A stretch of 64,000 nucleotides of DNA, taken from positions 4,216,001-4,280,000 of the forward strand of contig NZ_CP136708.1 in the NCBI RefSeq assembly GCF_032925565.1, given 5' to 3'. The position numbers and the translations under genes are program-made. Each line of letters opens with the position of its first letter. Within the stretch, counting starts at the first letter, position 1. The notes beneath the pieces were generated by a model. It saw only the letters and a list, made by a program, of their open reading frames with translations. It did not search any database and was not told the origin of the DNA. Origin of the DNA: Alteromonas sp. CI.11.F.A3. GTDB lineage: Bacteria; Pseudomonadota; Gammaproteobacteria; Enterobacterales; Alteromonadaceae. Below are positions 7,692 to 15,782 of this stretch, in pieces.

Positions 7692-9140
7692 ATGCCTATC
7701 AAGTCGCTACTTACATTCGTTTTACTACTAAGCGCTGCTATTACTCTTAGTATGTCAGGCCATGCGCAAACAGTTACTCATGCCCAAACAGTTGCTAGGG
7801 CCAAAACCCATGATAAGGCTGAAGTTGCAGAAAGTAGGTTACAAGTAGGCGCGGCGCAATTTAATGAATACCTGCCCTTACTTGAAGGTAAGCGAGTTTC
7901 ACTGGTGGTAAACCAAAGCTCTATCATCAAAAGCTCGATTGTAAAAAGCTCTACTATAACTAACAGTTCGCCGGAGTCTACCCACTTAGTCGACGCGCTG
8001 CTAAATCGTGATATCAATGTGGTGAGTATTATGTCACCCGAGCATGGCTTTCGCGGCAAAGCGGGAGCGGGTGAAAAAATAGATAACGATGTTGATGTTA
8101 AAACTGGCCTGCCTATTCACTCCCTTTACGGTAAAACGAAAAAGCCGACGGCCGACATGTTAGCCAACATCGATATTCTGGTGTTCGACATTCAAGATGT
8201 AGGCGTGCGCTTTTATACGTATTTAAGTACTTTACACTACGTACTAGAGACCGCTGCCCAGGCACACATTCCGGTAATAGTTTTAGATAGACCCAATCCT
8301 AACGGTGCCTTCACTGATGGCCCTATTTTACAGCCGGATTATGCTTCGTTTGTAGGCATGCACGCCATTCCTGTATTGCACGGTATGACCTTAGGTGAGC
8401 TAGCGCTAATGATAGTGGGTGAACAATGGATTACGACCGATGCCATTGATGCCATTGAAGGGAAGCAGCTAGCGCAGCAGCATCAATTTAAGCCGCAGGC
8501 GTTTCAGCCCGAGCCGCAGGCGTTTCAGCCCGAGCCGCAGGCGCTTTTAACGGTTATTCCCGTGGCAAATTACCATAAACAAATGCCTTACTCTTTGCCT
8601 GTTGCCCCCAGTCCAAATTTACCCAATGATGCTGCTATTGCCTTATATCCCACTCTTTGCTTTTTTGAGGGCACGGACGTAAGCGTTGGTAGAGGCACTA
8701 ATCTTCCTTTTCAACTTATTGGCCACCCTGTTGTAGCGCTTGGCGATGAAAATATAGACGTTGCTACGAATCAAGCCGCCCCCTCGCCTAAACACAATAA
8801 CACCACCCTGAAGGCTTCGTTTATGACAGAAGCCTCCTTTTCAGGGTTAGATATTGATGTATTGCTTAACGCTTATGCCCAGTTTAACGAACAAGACATT
8901 ACTTTTTTCACTCGCCCAGATTTTTTCGATAAATTAGCCGGTACGGATTCATTACGACAGGCCATTATCGCGGGGAAAACTAGCACTCAAATACAAGCTA
9001 GTTGGGCAGAAGGCTTAGCCGTATTTAAACAGCTTCGCTCCCCCTATTTACTTTACCCGTTAACGGCTTCTGAATTGCCTAACGACGTAAAAGCCCGTGT
9101 TAAAATCATCAATATGAAAGCAGCCACGTACCATGAATAG
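7692..9140 (+). CDS. namZ: Secreted exo-beta-N-acetylmuramidase, NamZ type (DUF1343)
   Basis: The DUF1343/GH171 family includes Bacillus subtilis NamZ (YbbC), which releases MurNAc from the non-reducing ends of peptidoglycan fragments. This 482-residue copy has an N-terminal signal peptide (hydrophobic residues 6-20) so acts outside the cytoplasm. Family landmarks are 'VNQSS', 'IMSPEHGFRGKAGAGE', 'SLYGKTKKPT', 'FDIQDVGVRFYTYLSTL', 'VLDRPNPNGA' and 'FEGTDVSVGRGTNLPFQ'. It carries insertions unusual for the family: a serine-rich stretch near residues 75-96 and a heptad PQAFQPE repeated in tandem near residue 268, encoded by a 21-bp repeat. It lies 17 nt after murQ and overlaps the dehydrogenase gene by 8 nt. 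Activity is inferred from the family. Confidence 0.88.
   Translation: MPIKSLLTFVLLLSAAITLSMSGHAQTVTHAQTVARAKTHDKAEVAESRLQVGAAQFNEYLPLLEGKRVSLVVNQSSIIKSSIVKSSTITNSSPESTHLVDALLNRDINVVSIMSPEHGFRGKAGAGEKIDNDVDVKTGLPIHSLYGKTKKPTADMLANIDILVFDIQDVGVRFYTYLSTLHYVLETAAQAHIPVIVLDRPNPNGAFTDGPILQPDYASFVGMHAIPVLHGMTLGELALMIVGEQWITTDAIDAIEGKQLAQQHQFKPQAFQPEPQAFQPEPQALLTVIPVANYHKQMPYSLPVAPSPNLPNDAAIALYPTLCFFEGTDVSVGRGTNLPFQLIGHPVVALGDENIDVATNQAAPSPKHNNTTLKASFMTEASFSGLDIDVLLNAYAQFNEQDITFFTRPDFFDKLAGTDSLRQAIIAGKTSTQIQASWAEGLAVFKQLRSPYLLYPLTASELPNDVKARVKIINMKAATYHE
8493..8543 (+). repeat. 21-bp in-frame tandem repeat within namZ
   Basis: The unit starting ccgcaggcgtttcag occurs at 8493-8513 and 8514-8534, with a partial third copy to 8543. 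It encodes repeated PQAFQPE. Because the unit is a multiple of three, slippage would change length without shifting the frame. Confidence 0.9.
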
Positions 9141-12100
9141 CACTAACACGATGGGAAACGCCGAGACTAAGCAGGCGGTGGATAACGCAGCTAATAATTT
9201 TGATGCTTTTTTAATGGGTATCGGTGAATGGTTAGCACCTGATAATATTATTAGCGACAAACCTAGGCTAATTGCCCTTGCTACTGATGCCAGCTTTTAC
9301 ACTAAGATACCCAAGCTAGTGATTAAAGTACCCAGTATTCAGGCTATGTGCCGCATATTGGCAATGGCGAATCGCTTAAGTATCGCCCTGACATTTCGCG
9401 CGGCAGGCACCAGTTTATCTGGTCAAGCAATTACCGACTCCGTATTGGTCATGCTGACGCCAGATTGGCAGCAGTTTGAGGTAATAGATAACGGCGAGGC
9501 AATATCGTTAGCGCCGGGTATCATTGGCGCGAAGGCGAATCGAATATTGGCAGGCTATGGCCGGAAAATTGGACCAGATCCGGCTTCCATTAATGCCTGC
9601 AAGGTCGGCGGTATTGCAGCGAATAATGCGTCGGGCATGTGCTGTGGGGTAAAGAACAATTCGTATCACACCCTACGCCACATTCACATATTATTGCCTG
9701 ACGGTAGTGAAGTGAATACGGCTGATGCGCAAAGCGTTGCCGCGTTCGAGCAAAGCCACAGTGCTTTGTTAGCTTCCCTTGCTGCCCTTCGCAACACGCT
9801 ATTAAAAAATTCGGCATTGACTGAAAAAGTACGCTATCAGTATCGCCTTAAAAATACCATGGGCTACGGCCTCAATGCCTTACTTGATTACGAAAACCCG
9901 CTAGATATTTTTACTCACCTAATGATTGGTTCAGAAGGTACGTTGGGCTTCATTGCCAACATTACCTACAACACAGTGCTTTTGCCTCGGGCGCGAGAAA
10001 CCGGTTTATATCTATTTAAAGATTTTAAAGCAGCATGTGCGGTTATTCCTGCGCTAAAAGCCTGCGATGTAGATGCGGTAGAGTTAATGGATGCCAGAGC
10101 ATTGCGCGCAGTAGCGCCACTGTTAGATGAAGTAGTAGGAAGCAAAGGTAATCACAATGCTAGCAATCATAATATTAGTAACCTAGATGCTGTTGCCCTA
10201 CTCATTGATGTGGGCGCACCTTCACAGGCTGAACTTAATTCTACGCTTAAGACAGTACGCAACATTTTAATCCTGCCAGCATCGGGGTTAAGCAAAGAAA
10301 ATGAGCCCACCTCTAACCAAAATCAGAAGCACGGACAGCCTCTGCAAGATTTTACTGCAGAGCCCCGCATCATTGAAAAACTGTGGAATATTCGAAAAGG
10401 GTTATTTCCAGCGGTAGGAGCAGTAAGACCTACTGGCACCACGGTCATTATCGAAGACGTGGCTTTTCCACTTGAAAGCTTGGCCGATGGGTTAAATGCG
10501 TTAGTCGACTTATTCGAAAAGCACGATTACCACGACGGCATTATTTTTGGTCATGCACTCGATGGCAATGTGCACTTTGTGTTTAGCCAAGGGTTCAATA
10601 CCCCAGATGAAGTCAGCCGCTACCGGGCCTTTATGGCAGACATAAGCGTGCTAGTGACACAGCGCTTTGCGGGTAGTTTAAAAGCCGAGCATGGTACGGG
10701 GCGTAATATGGCACCGTTTCTTACTGCACAGTGGGGTGATGAAGGCGTGGCGTTAATGCGCTCGTTAAAAGACATTATCGACCCTAAAGGTATTTTAAAC
10801 CCAGGCGTTATTTTAAATGACGATCCTCAAGCGCATATTACCCACTTAAAACCGATGCCAGCAGTGCAAGACACTGTTGATGCCTGTATTGAGTGCGGCT
10901 TTTGCGAACCTCAGTGCCCCTCACTTAATTATACCTTGTCGCCCCGTCAACGTATTGCACTTAAGCGGCGACAAACGTCTTTGACAGAACCTGAAGTTAT
11001 TACTGAAATTAGCGAAGCGTTTTCACATTTAGCCGTAGATAGCTGCGCGGCAACTGGGTTATGTGCAAGTGCTTGTCCGGTAGGCATTGATACTGGGCAG
11101 TGGATAAAGCAAATACGTGGCCAGCGCGCTAATGGTCGTGCTACCCAATTAGTGAGTGACCTTGCTGCTAAACATACTGATAAGGCGTTATCAATTGCTC
11201 GCTTTACACTAAATACCGGTCATAAAGTAAAAGGCGTGATTGGCGAAAAGGCGTTCAATCGTATTACAGACGCACTTCATTTACCGCAGCTTTACAATAG
11301 TATTCCTAAAGCTTCGCAGTATAAAAGCAATTCCTTGCAAGATCATACTAACACCTTGCAAGAGCATAAGGGGGCAGAGCTTAATGCCTTAACCCATGCT
11401 AATGGACAAGCGTCTGACGTTGATAAAGTAGCTGAAATAGAAGCTGGATACCCACTTGAAGTACCCCCTAATTTAGGGCGGCCAGACTGCTCTGAGAATG
11501 AGCATGAGGGAGAACGCGAGAAAGCTCATGAGAAAGCGCTTTCCAATGTACTTTCTCAAGCGGCATCTCAAGCGTCATTGAAGGTGGTTTACATGGTAAG
11601 TTGCCCAAGCAAAGTTTTCAGTGGTAACGCTAATGAAAAAAGCGTCATCCAGGCTGTGATTTCTTTGTGTAAAAAGGCCAATGTCGACGTGGTATTTTCC
11701 AGCGCAAATGGCCTTTGTTGCGGTCAACCTTGGGACAGTGAAGGTAAAGCGAGCACCGCAAGCGATAAACTCACGGCATGGAAACAAGAAGCTTATACAC
11801 TTTCAGAGCAAGGGCGTTGGCCGGTCATCATTGACAACAGCGCTTGTGCTTACAACGTAACATCAAAAAGCATTAAGAACTCACAGCCTAATAATGTAGA
11901 AACATTCGAAGTAAGCGAGTATTTACTTCACCACATTTCACGTCGTGTAAGGGTGGTTAAAACTGATGCCCCTATAATGCTACACATAGGGTGTTCAAGT
12001 ACTAAGCTAGATGCAGGCGTTGCTATTAACGCTTTGGCGAACCTTTGCACTTCAAACGTTATTATTCCTTCTGACATTACCTGTTGCGGCTTTGCGGGGA

Positions 12101-12288
12101 CTAAAGGCTTTACTACTCCAAGGCTGAATGAAAGTGCACTGGCACCACTTGCCAGTCAGGTGCCTAAAGATTGTTATAGAGGAGTGTCGAATAGTGCGAC
12201 TTGTGCTATTGGGTTAAGCCAGCACAGTGGAGTGGTCTATTCACACATTGCGGTGCTGCTCGACGAGATCAGCCAGCCGCTTCTCTAA
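9133..12288 (+). CDS. FAD- and Fe-S-containing D-lactate dehydrogenase (Dld-II type)
   Basis: Membrane-associated respiratory oxidase of 1051 residues, predicted to oxidise D-lactate to pyruvate with electrons going to quinone. The N-terminal FAD_binding_4 domain includes 'FRAAGTSLSGQAI' (about residue 90) and 'IGSEGTLGFIA'; the FAD-oxidase C domain ends with 'EHGTGRNMAPF' and 'DPKGILNPGVIL'. Two ferredoxin-type clusters follow, 'CIECGFCEPQCPS' (about 585) and 'CAATGLCASACPVG' (about 637), then two CCG-type cysteine motifs, 'NGLCCGQPW' and 'ITCCGFAG'. The arrangement matches the Shewanella D-lactate dehydrogenase Dld-II family. A polar low-complexity linker of about 90 residues (722-812) separates the Fe-S and CCG parts. 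It overlaps namZ by 8 nt. D-lactate is exactly what MurQ releases. Other 2-hydroxyacids are possible substrates. Confidence 0.85.
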   Translation: MNSTNTMGNAETKQAVDNAANNFDAFLMGIGEWLAPDNIISDKPRLIALATDASFYTKIPKLVIKVPSIQAMCRILAMANRLSIALTFRAAGTSLSGQAITDSVLVMLTPDWQQFEVIDNGEAISLAPGIIGAKANRILAGYGRKIGPDPASINACKVGGIAANNASGMCCGVKNNSYHTLRHIHILLPDGSEVNTADAQSVAAFEQSHSALLASLAALRNTLLKNSALTEKVRYQYRLKNTMGYGLNALLDYENPLDIFTHLMIGSEGTLGFIANITYNTVLLPRARETGLYLFKDFKAACAVIPALKACDVDAVELMDARALRAVAPLLDEVVGSKGNHNASNHNISNLDAVALLIDVGAPSQAELNSTLKTVRNILILPASGLSKENEPTSNQNQKHGQPLQDFTAEPRIIEKLWNIRKGLFPAVGAVRPTGTTVIIEDVAFPLESLADGLNALVDLFEKHDYHDGIIFGHALDGNVHFVFSQGFNTPDEVSRYRAFMADISVLVTQRFAGSLKAEHGTGRNMAPFLTAQWGDEGVALMRSLKDIIDPKGILNPGVILNDDPQAHITHLKPMPAVQDTVDACIECGFCEPQCPSLNYTLSPRQRIALKRRQTSLTEPEVITEISEAFSHLAVDSCAATGLCASACPVGIDTGQWIKQIRGQRANGRATQLVSDLAAKHTDKALSIARFTLNTGHKVKGVIGEKAFNRITDALHLPQLYNSIPKASQYKSNSLQDHTNTLQEHKGAELNALTHANGQASDVDKVAEIEAGYPLEVPPNLGRPDCSENEHEGEREKAHEKALSNVLSQAASQASLKVVYMVSCPSKVFSGNANEKSVIQAVISLCKKANVDVVFSSANGLCCGQPWDSEGKASTASDKLTAWKQEAYTLSEQGRWPVIIDNSACAYNVTSKSIKNSQPNNVETFEVSEYLLHHISRRVRVVKTDAPIMLHIGCSSTKLDAGVAINALANLCTSNVIIPSDITCCGFAGTKGFTTPRLNESALAPLASQVPKDCYRGVSNSATCAIGLSQHSGVVYSHIAVLLDEISQPLL

Positions 12289-13287
12289 CGTCGCTTTGTG
12301 TGTTTTCAATTGTTCTTTTTCATCACCCTCTGCGGTTTCAAGTTGCGTACTGATCGCCGCAATTTGCTCGGCTAGACCTTCTCGATTTTTCTCATGCTGT
12401 TCAGCTTCTTCTGCTTTATCAAAAATTATTGCTTCGGGATGATTTTCCTCTTCGTCCTGAGAAGCAGCAGCCCCTTTTGATGAGCCAGGTTGCCGAGGAA
12501 TCATTTGCAGCCCTTCAGGTTGAGGTCGCTGATTCATGAAAGTGGGTGATACAATTTCAATACCCGTATTGTGCAAAGCATCAAGTACCGATTTATGTAG
12601 TCGAGAGCGTGCACTTAGCATACTTTTGACTTCTTTGAGCAAGCCAGCAACTCGGTAGCTTACTGAGAAATCACCTAAGAATATCACCTGAACAAAAGGG
12701 TCCTCTAATTCAGCATTGGCCGCCGCAGTGAGTAAGTGCTTCTCAACCTCCGAATAATGAACGTCGTAACCTAAACTTAAGTCAACCGAGATAATCGCCC
12801 CCGATGCACGGGTTACTCTTACTGGCGTGTTCACCATTAATGTGTTCGAAAAAGCAATTAGCTCTCGGGTTTCTGTTTGAATTTCGGTATCTAGCAAGCC
12901 CATCTCAGCTACCCTTCCGCTGTAATCTTCTACGCGAATAAAGTCGCCAACTTTAAAGGGTTTGTTAACCCGTAATACCAATCCAGCCATCAGATTTCCC
13001 ACCATGGTGGTAGATGAAAATGCGATGACACCCGATAGTAAAACACCAATTAACGCGATGACCTGATTGCGTGTACTCTCGTTCACCGGAAGTGCCATGG
13101 AGATGGCCACCAAACCTACAATAGTAAGTACTAACAAAGTTACTTGGCGTGGCAATTTTTGCTCACTGGTTAGGTGAGATTGCCGCGCAAGTAGCACGTA
13201 ATGAAGCGCACCTAAACCCACCACCACCAGCACAATTGCTAGTACTAATGGAATAAAAGGAATCAGAAAAGCGACTACTACATCCAC
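12241..13287 (-). CDS. MscS-family mechanosensitive channel
   Basis: A 348-residue small-conductance channel homologue in the inner membrane that would open on membrane tension during osmotic downshock. Three N-terminal hydrophobic helices end in a pore helix, 'ALIGVLLSGVIAFSSTTMVG' followed by 'NLMAGLVLRVNKPFKVGDFI', then the beta-domain 'GRVAEMGLLDTEIQT' and the mixed domain. The C-terminus has an extra acidic coiled coil of about 70 residues (from 'EEENHPEAIIF' to the end) that E. coli MscS lacks. Its last 48 nt overlap the convergent dehydrogenase gene. It shares strand with the NagZ-like gene upstream, with 172 bp between them, so co-transcription is possible but not required. Confidence 0.88.
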   Translation of the reverse strand: MDVVVAFLIPFIPLVLAIVLVVVGLGALHYVLLARQSHLTSEQKLPRQVTLLVLTIVGLVAISMALPVNESTRNQVIALIGVLLSGVIAFSSTTMVGNLMAGLVLRVNKPFKVGDFIRVEDYSGRVAEMGLLDTEIQTETRELIAFSNTLMVNTPVRVTRASGAIISVDLSLGYDVHYSEVEKHLLTAAANAELEDPFVQVIFLGDFSVSYRVAGLLKEVKSMLSARSRLHKSVLDALHNTGIEIVSPTFMNQRPQPEGLQMIPRQPGSSKGAAASQDEEENHPEAIIFDKAEEAEQHEKNREGLAEQIAAISTQLETAEGDEKEQLKTHKATLEKRLADLVEQHRNV

Positions 13288-13459
13288 ACTGAAACTCCGT
13301 TTTTTCTTATAACCAAGTCACATCTAACTTAGTTTTTGCTTCAGCCCGCTAACAATGCCGGCTGTCAATTACTTAATTTAATCTAACAACGTCAATTACT
13401 TGCATGCACGGCTAAATTCACTGAGTGCCTTCTATTTGTTCGGCTCTATGACACAAACA

Positions 13460-15322
13460 CTATTTAGAAGCGCCCTTCCACTGAACCGGCACATAATCAT
13501 TGGGTCTGTTCAGGCCTAATAAGGTTTCTACCAAAGCATCAAAAATTGGGCTGTATACCTCACTATCTACGTTGTAACTGAATGTAGCAATAGCGATATC
13601 GGTGTGTGGCTGCATTTCTTTAGCTATATAGGGCATACGAAGGGGCACTAAAACTGTGCTAAGCCCTTGTTTTTTCGCTTGTTGCAACGCTGATTTAATA
13701 AAACTATGTACATCGCCTAGTGGCGTCCTGGCAGCCAGCGCTTCTTCGCTATCGAAGCCTTTCATTTCATAAACGGCATGTTGCGGAGAGATGTCCCCCA
13801 CTATAAGTAGGTCGGCGTGCTTTAATGCATATTCAAAGGTTGCTTTGTTTGGAAGCTTGGTAAGCGGCAAACATGCCATTCCTACTTTTGGCGCAATACT
13901 AGATAAGCTTTTTTCAAGCGCTAAACATCTGAGCGCATCGGGCATTATTGCCAACCATGTTTTCTGTGTAACAGGGAGTTTTTTAGCGCCAAAAAGGGTG
14001 GTAATTGCCGCTTTAGAAAGCGCTTTCTCGAGTTGAATATTTCTTGTTTTCTTCGCTTTATTATCTACGTCAGAAACCCACCAAGAAAGCGCTTTCTCCG
14101 AGTAGCTATTTAGGTTAAATTCAGCCTTTAGTAACGCAATGCGTTGCAAGGAAGTCGCAAGCTGTATTGAGGGTATTTCGCCACTGCTTATTCGCTCACT
14201 TACCTTACCCATTAATGCAGCAAACATTTTAATATCTTGCGGGGTTCTAATGGTGAAAGGCATCAGGGCAATGTCGGCACCCGCTTGATAAGCTTTGATC
14301 ATGGCATCTTCGGGAGAGAAGTATTTAGCAATGCCCGCCATATCCAATGCATCGGTAACGACTACCCCTTTATAACCCAATTCATTTCGCAATACGTCAT
14401 GGAGTATTTTACGGGACAAGGTTGCAGGAATTGTCATCACCCTACCCAGTTTGTCTTTTACAGTTGTGCTATCCAATGATGGGTATTGGATATGCGCACT
14501 CATCAACATACCTGGTGGGTTACCACCGCTGATAATTCGGCTGAACGGCAATAGGTCACCTTTTAGCGCTTGCGCTTTTGAATGCTTAACGTTGGGCAAA
14601 CCCGTGTGACTGTCCGTTTGTGTATCGCCATGGCCAGGAAAATGTTTAATCGCACTTATTACACCGCTTGATTGCAACCCATCTACAAACGATTGCCCTA
14701 GTACCGCAACATCGCTAGGCGTTCCGCCAAAACTACGTACATTAATAACTGGGTTTTTAGGCTCGCTGTTAATATCTACCGACGGGGCGAAATTGGTATT
14801 TATTCCTAAGGAACTTAAGCTACTGCCAATGCCTTTCGCTACGTTTTCAGCAAAAGCTGTGCCGTGCTGATAATAGCTTGCCCCTATTGCTAAGTTTCCA
14901 GGGAAAGGCGTGAGCATAGCAGAGGGTAAGCGAGCAACTCGTCCCCCTTCTTGATCTACTGCAATAAATAGCGGTGGCAACTTCGCTTTCGCCATAGCCT
15001 GTTGCATGGCGTAATTCAGCTCTATTAACTGCTTGTTGGTTTTAATGTTTTCAGAAAACAAAATAACGCCCCCAATATTGTGGGTGACGAGTAAGTCTTT
15101 AAGCGCATCGGGTAGCGTGGTTACCGACTTTTTGCATGCTTTTGAGCTAGTACCATCATCGCAGTAGAAACGAAAATCGAGAATTATTTTCTGTCCAACG
15201 GATTGCTTTATTTGTTCGTGTTGGCTGAGTTGATTCGCATAAACGCTAGGTAGCATGAGCATGCATAGACTAAGCAGGAACGTGTAATGTAAAAATTTGA
15301 CGAGTAATGGAAAAAGGCGCAA
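13460..15322 (-). CDS. Exported two-domain beta-N-acetylglucosaminidase (GH3, NagZ-like)
   Basis: Glycoside hydrolase family 3 enzyme predicted to remove non-reducing GlcNAc from peptidoglycan fragments. The catalytic loop 'KHFPGHGDTQTDSHTGLP' carries the Asp-His dyad of NagZ enzymes; 'AVDQEGGRVARLP' and 'TDALDMAGI' are further family marks. At 620 residues it has a second C-terminal domain, like B. subtilis NagZ (YbbD) and unlike the one-domain cytoplasmic E. coli NagZ. A hydrophobic N-terminus ending 'LPSVYA' is a signal peptide, placing it in the periplasm or outside. With NamZ it would release free GlcNAc and MurNAc. It is transcribed away from the NhaC-type carrier. A paralogous cytoplasmic NagZ elsewhere in the genome is likely. 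Confidence 0.88.
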   Translation of the reverse strand: MRLFPLLVKFLHYTFLLSLCMLMLPSVYANQLSQHEQIKQSVGQKIILDFRFYCDDGTSSKACKKSVTTLPDALKDLLVTHNIGGVILFSENIKTNKQLIELNYAMQQAMAKAKLPPLFIAVDQEGGRVARLPSAMLTPFPGNLAIGASYYQHGTAFAENVAKGIGSSLSSLGINTNFAPSVDINSEPKNPVINVRSFGGTPSDVAVLGQSFVDGLQSSGVISAIKHFPGHGDTQTDSHTGLPNVKHSKAQALKGDLLPFSRIISGGNPPGMLMSAHIQYPSLDSTTVKDKLGRVMTIPATLSRKILHDVLRNELGYKGVVVTDALDMAGIAKYFSPEDAMIKAYQAGADIALMPFTIRTPQDIKMFAALMGKVSERISSGEIPSIQLATSLQRIALLKAEFNLNSYSEKALSWWVSDVDNKAKKTRNIQLEKALSKAAITTLFGAKKLPVTQKTWLAIMPDALRCLALEKSLSSIAPKVGMACLPLTKLPNKATFEYALKHADLLIVGDISPQHAVYEMKGFDSEEALAARTPLGDVHSFIKSALQQAKKQGLSTVLVPLRMPYIAKEMQPHTDIAIATFSYNVDSEVYSPIFDALVETLLGLNRPNDYVPVQWKGASK

Positions 15323-15782
15323 ACAGGATCCTAGTAGTTTTTATTAATAGTTTAAACAGTGACATTCTTTGTAGCTATACCAATAGCTCCATCAGTAGCT
15401 ATACCAGTATCATTGCCAGTAGTTGTGCTAATAGCGTTGTTAGTAGTATTAGCAACAACTGTTATTTTATTTGCCGTTGACAGGGTAAGTACAACGATGC
15501 GTTACGCTTTGATACGCATATTAATTGCCATGGTATCAAAAACCAATGCATACAGAATAAATACGTGTCATTCTGTGGAATTAACCGTGTGCTCTGCGGT
15601 ACGCTTATCGCTATTGCTCATGTTAATGCACATGAATTGTTATTCAACGTGCCGTTTATTAGCAAGTCGTTCGTTTCACGTTCACAAACAGCGTCGTTTA
15701 AATTTAGTGTCAACGTTTAAGCTCAGATATTCGCTTTTAAGCGAATGGCAGTATTTCACAATAATAAAGTATGGAAAGTAGT
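15323..15782. promoter_or_regulatory. Divergent region between nagZ-like gene and NhaC-type carrier
   Basis: 460 bp. It contains a direct repeat GTAGCTATACCARTA at 15371-15385 and 15395-15409 (24-nt period) within a stretch of repeated 'tagt/tagc' words. It also contains an inverted repeat ATTCGCTT-TT-AAGCGAAT at 15729-15746, 36 bp before the carrier start. A 140-codon open frame (15359-15781, plus strand) crosses the region, but its C-terminal two thirds have no protein-like character and no ribosome site was seen, so I do not call it a gene. The repeats may be regulator sites. Confidence 0.4.

Noticed and set aside
15359..15781. A 140-codon plus-strand frame with a hydrophobic N-terminus in the nagZ-like / NhaC-type spacer
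   Set aside because: No ribosome site, composition of repeated short words, non-protein-like C-terminal two thirds, and overlap with the carrier start. More likely regulatory DNA.
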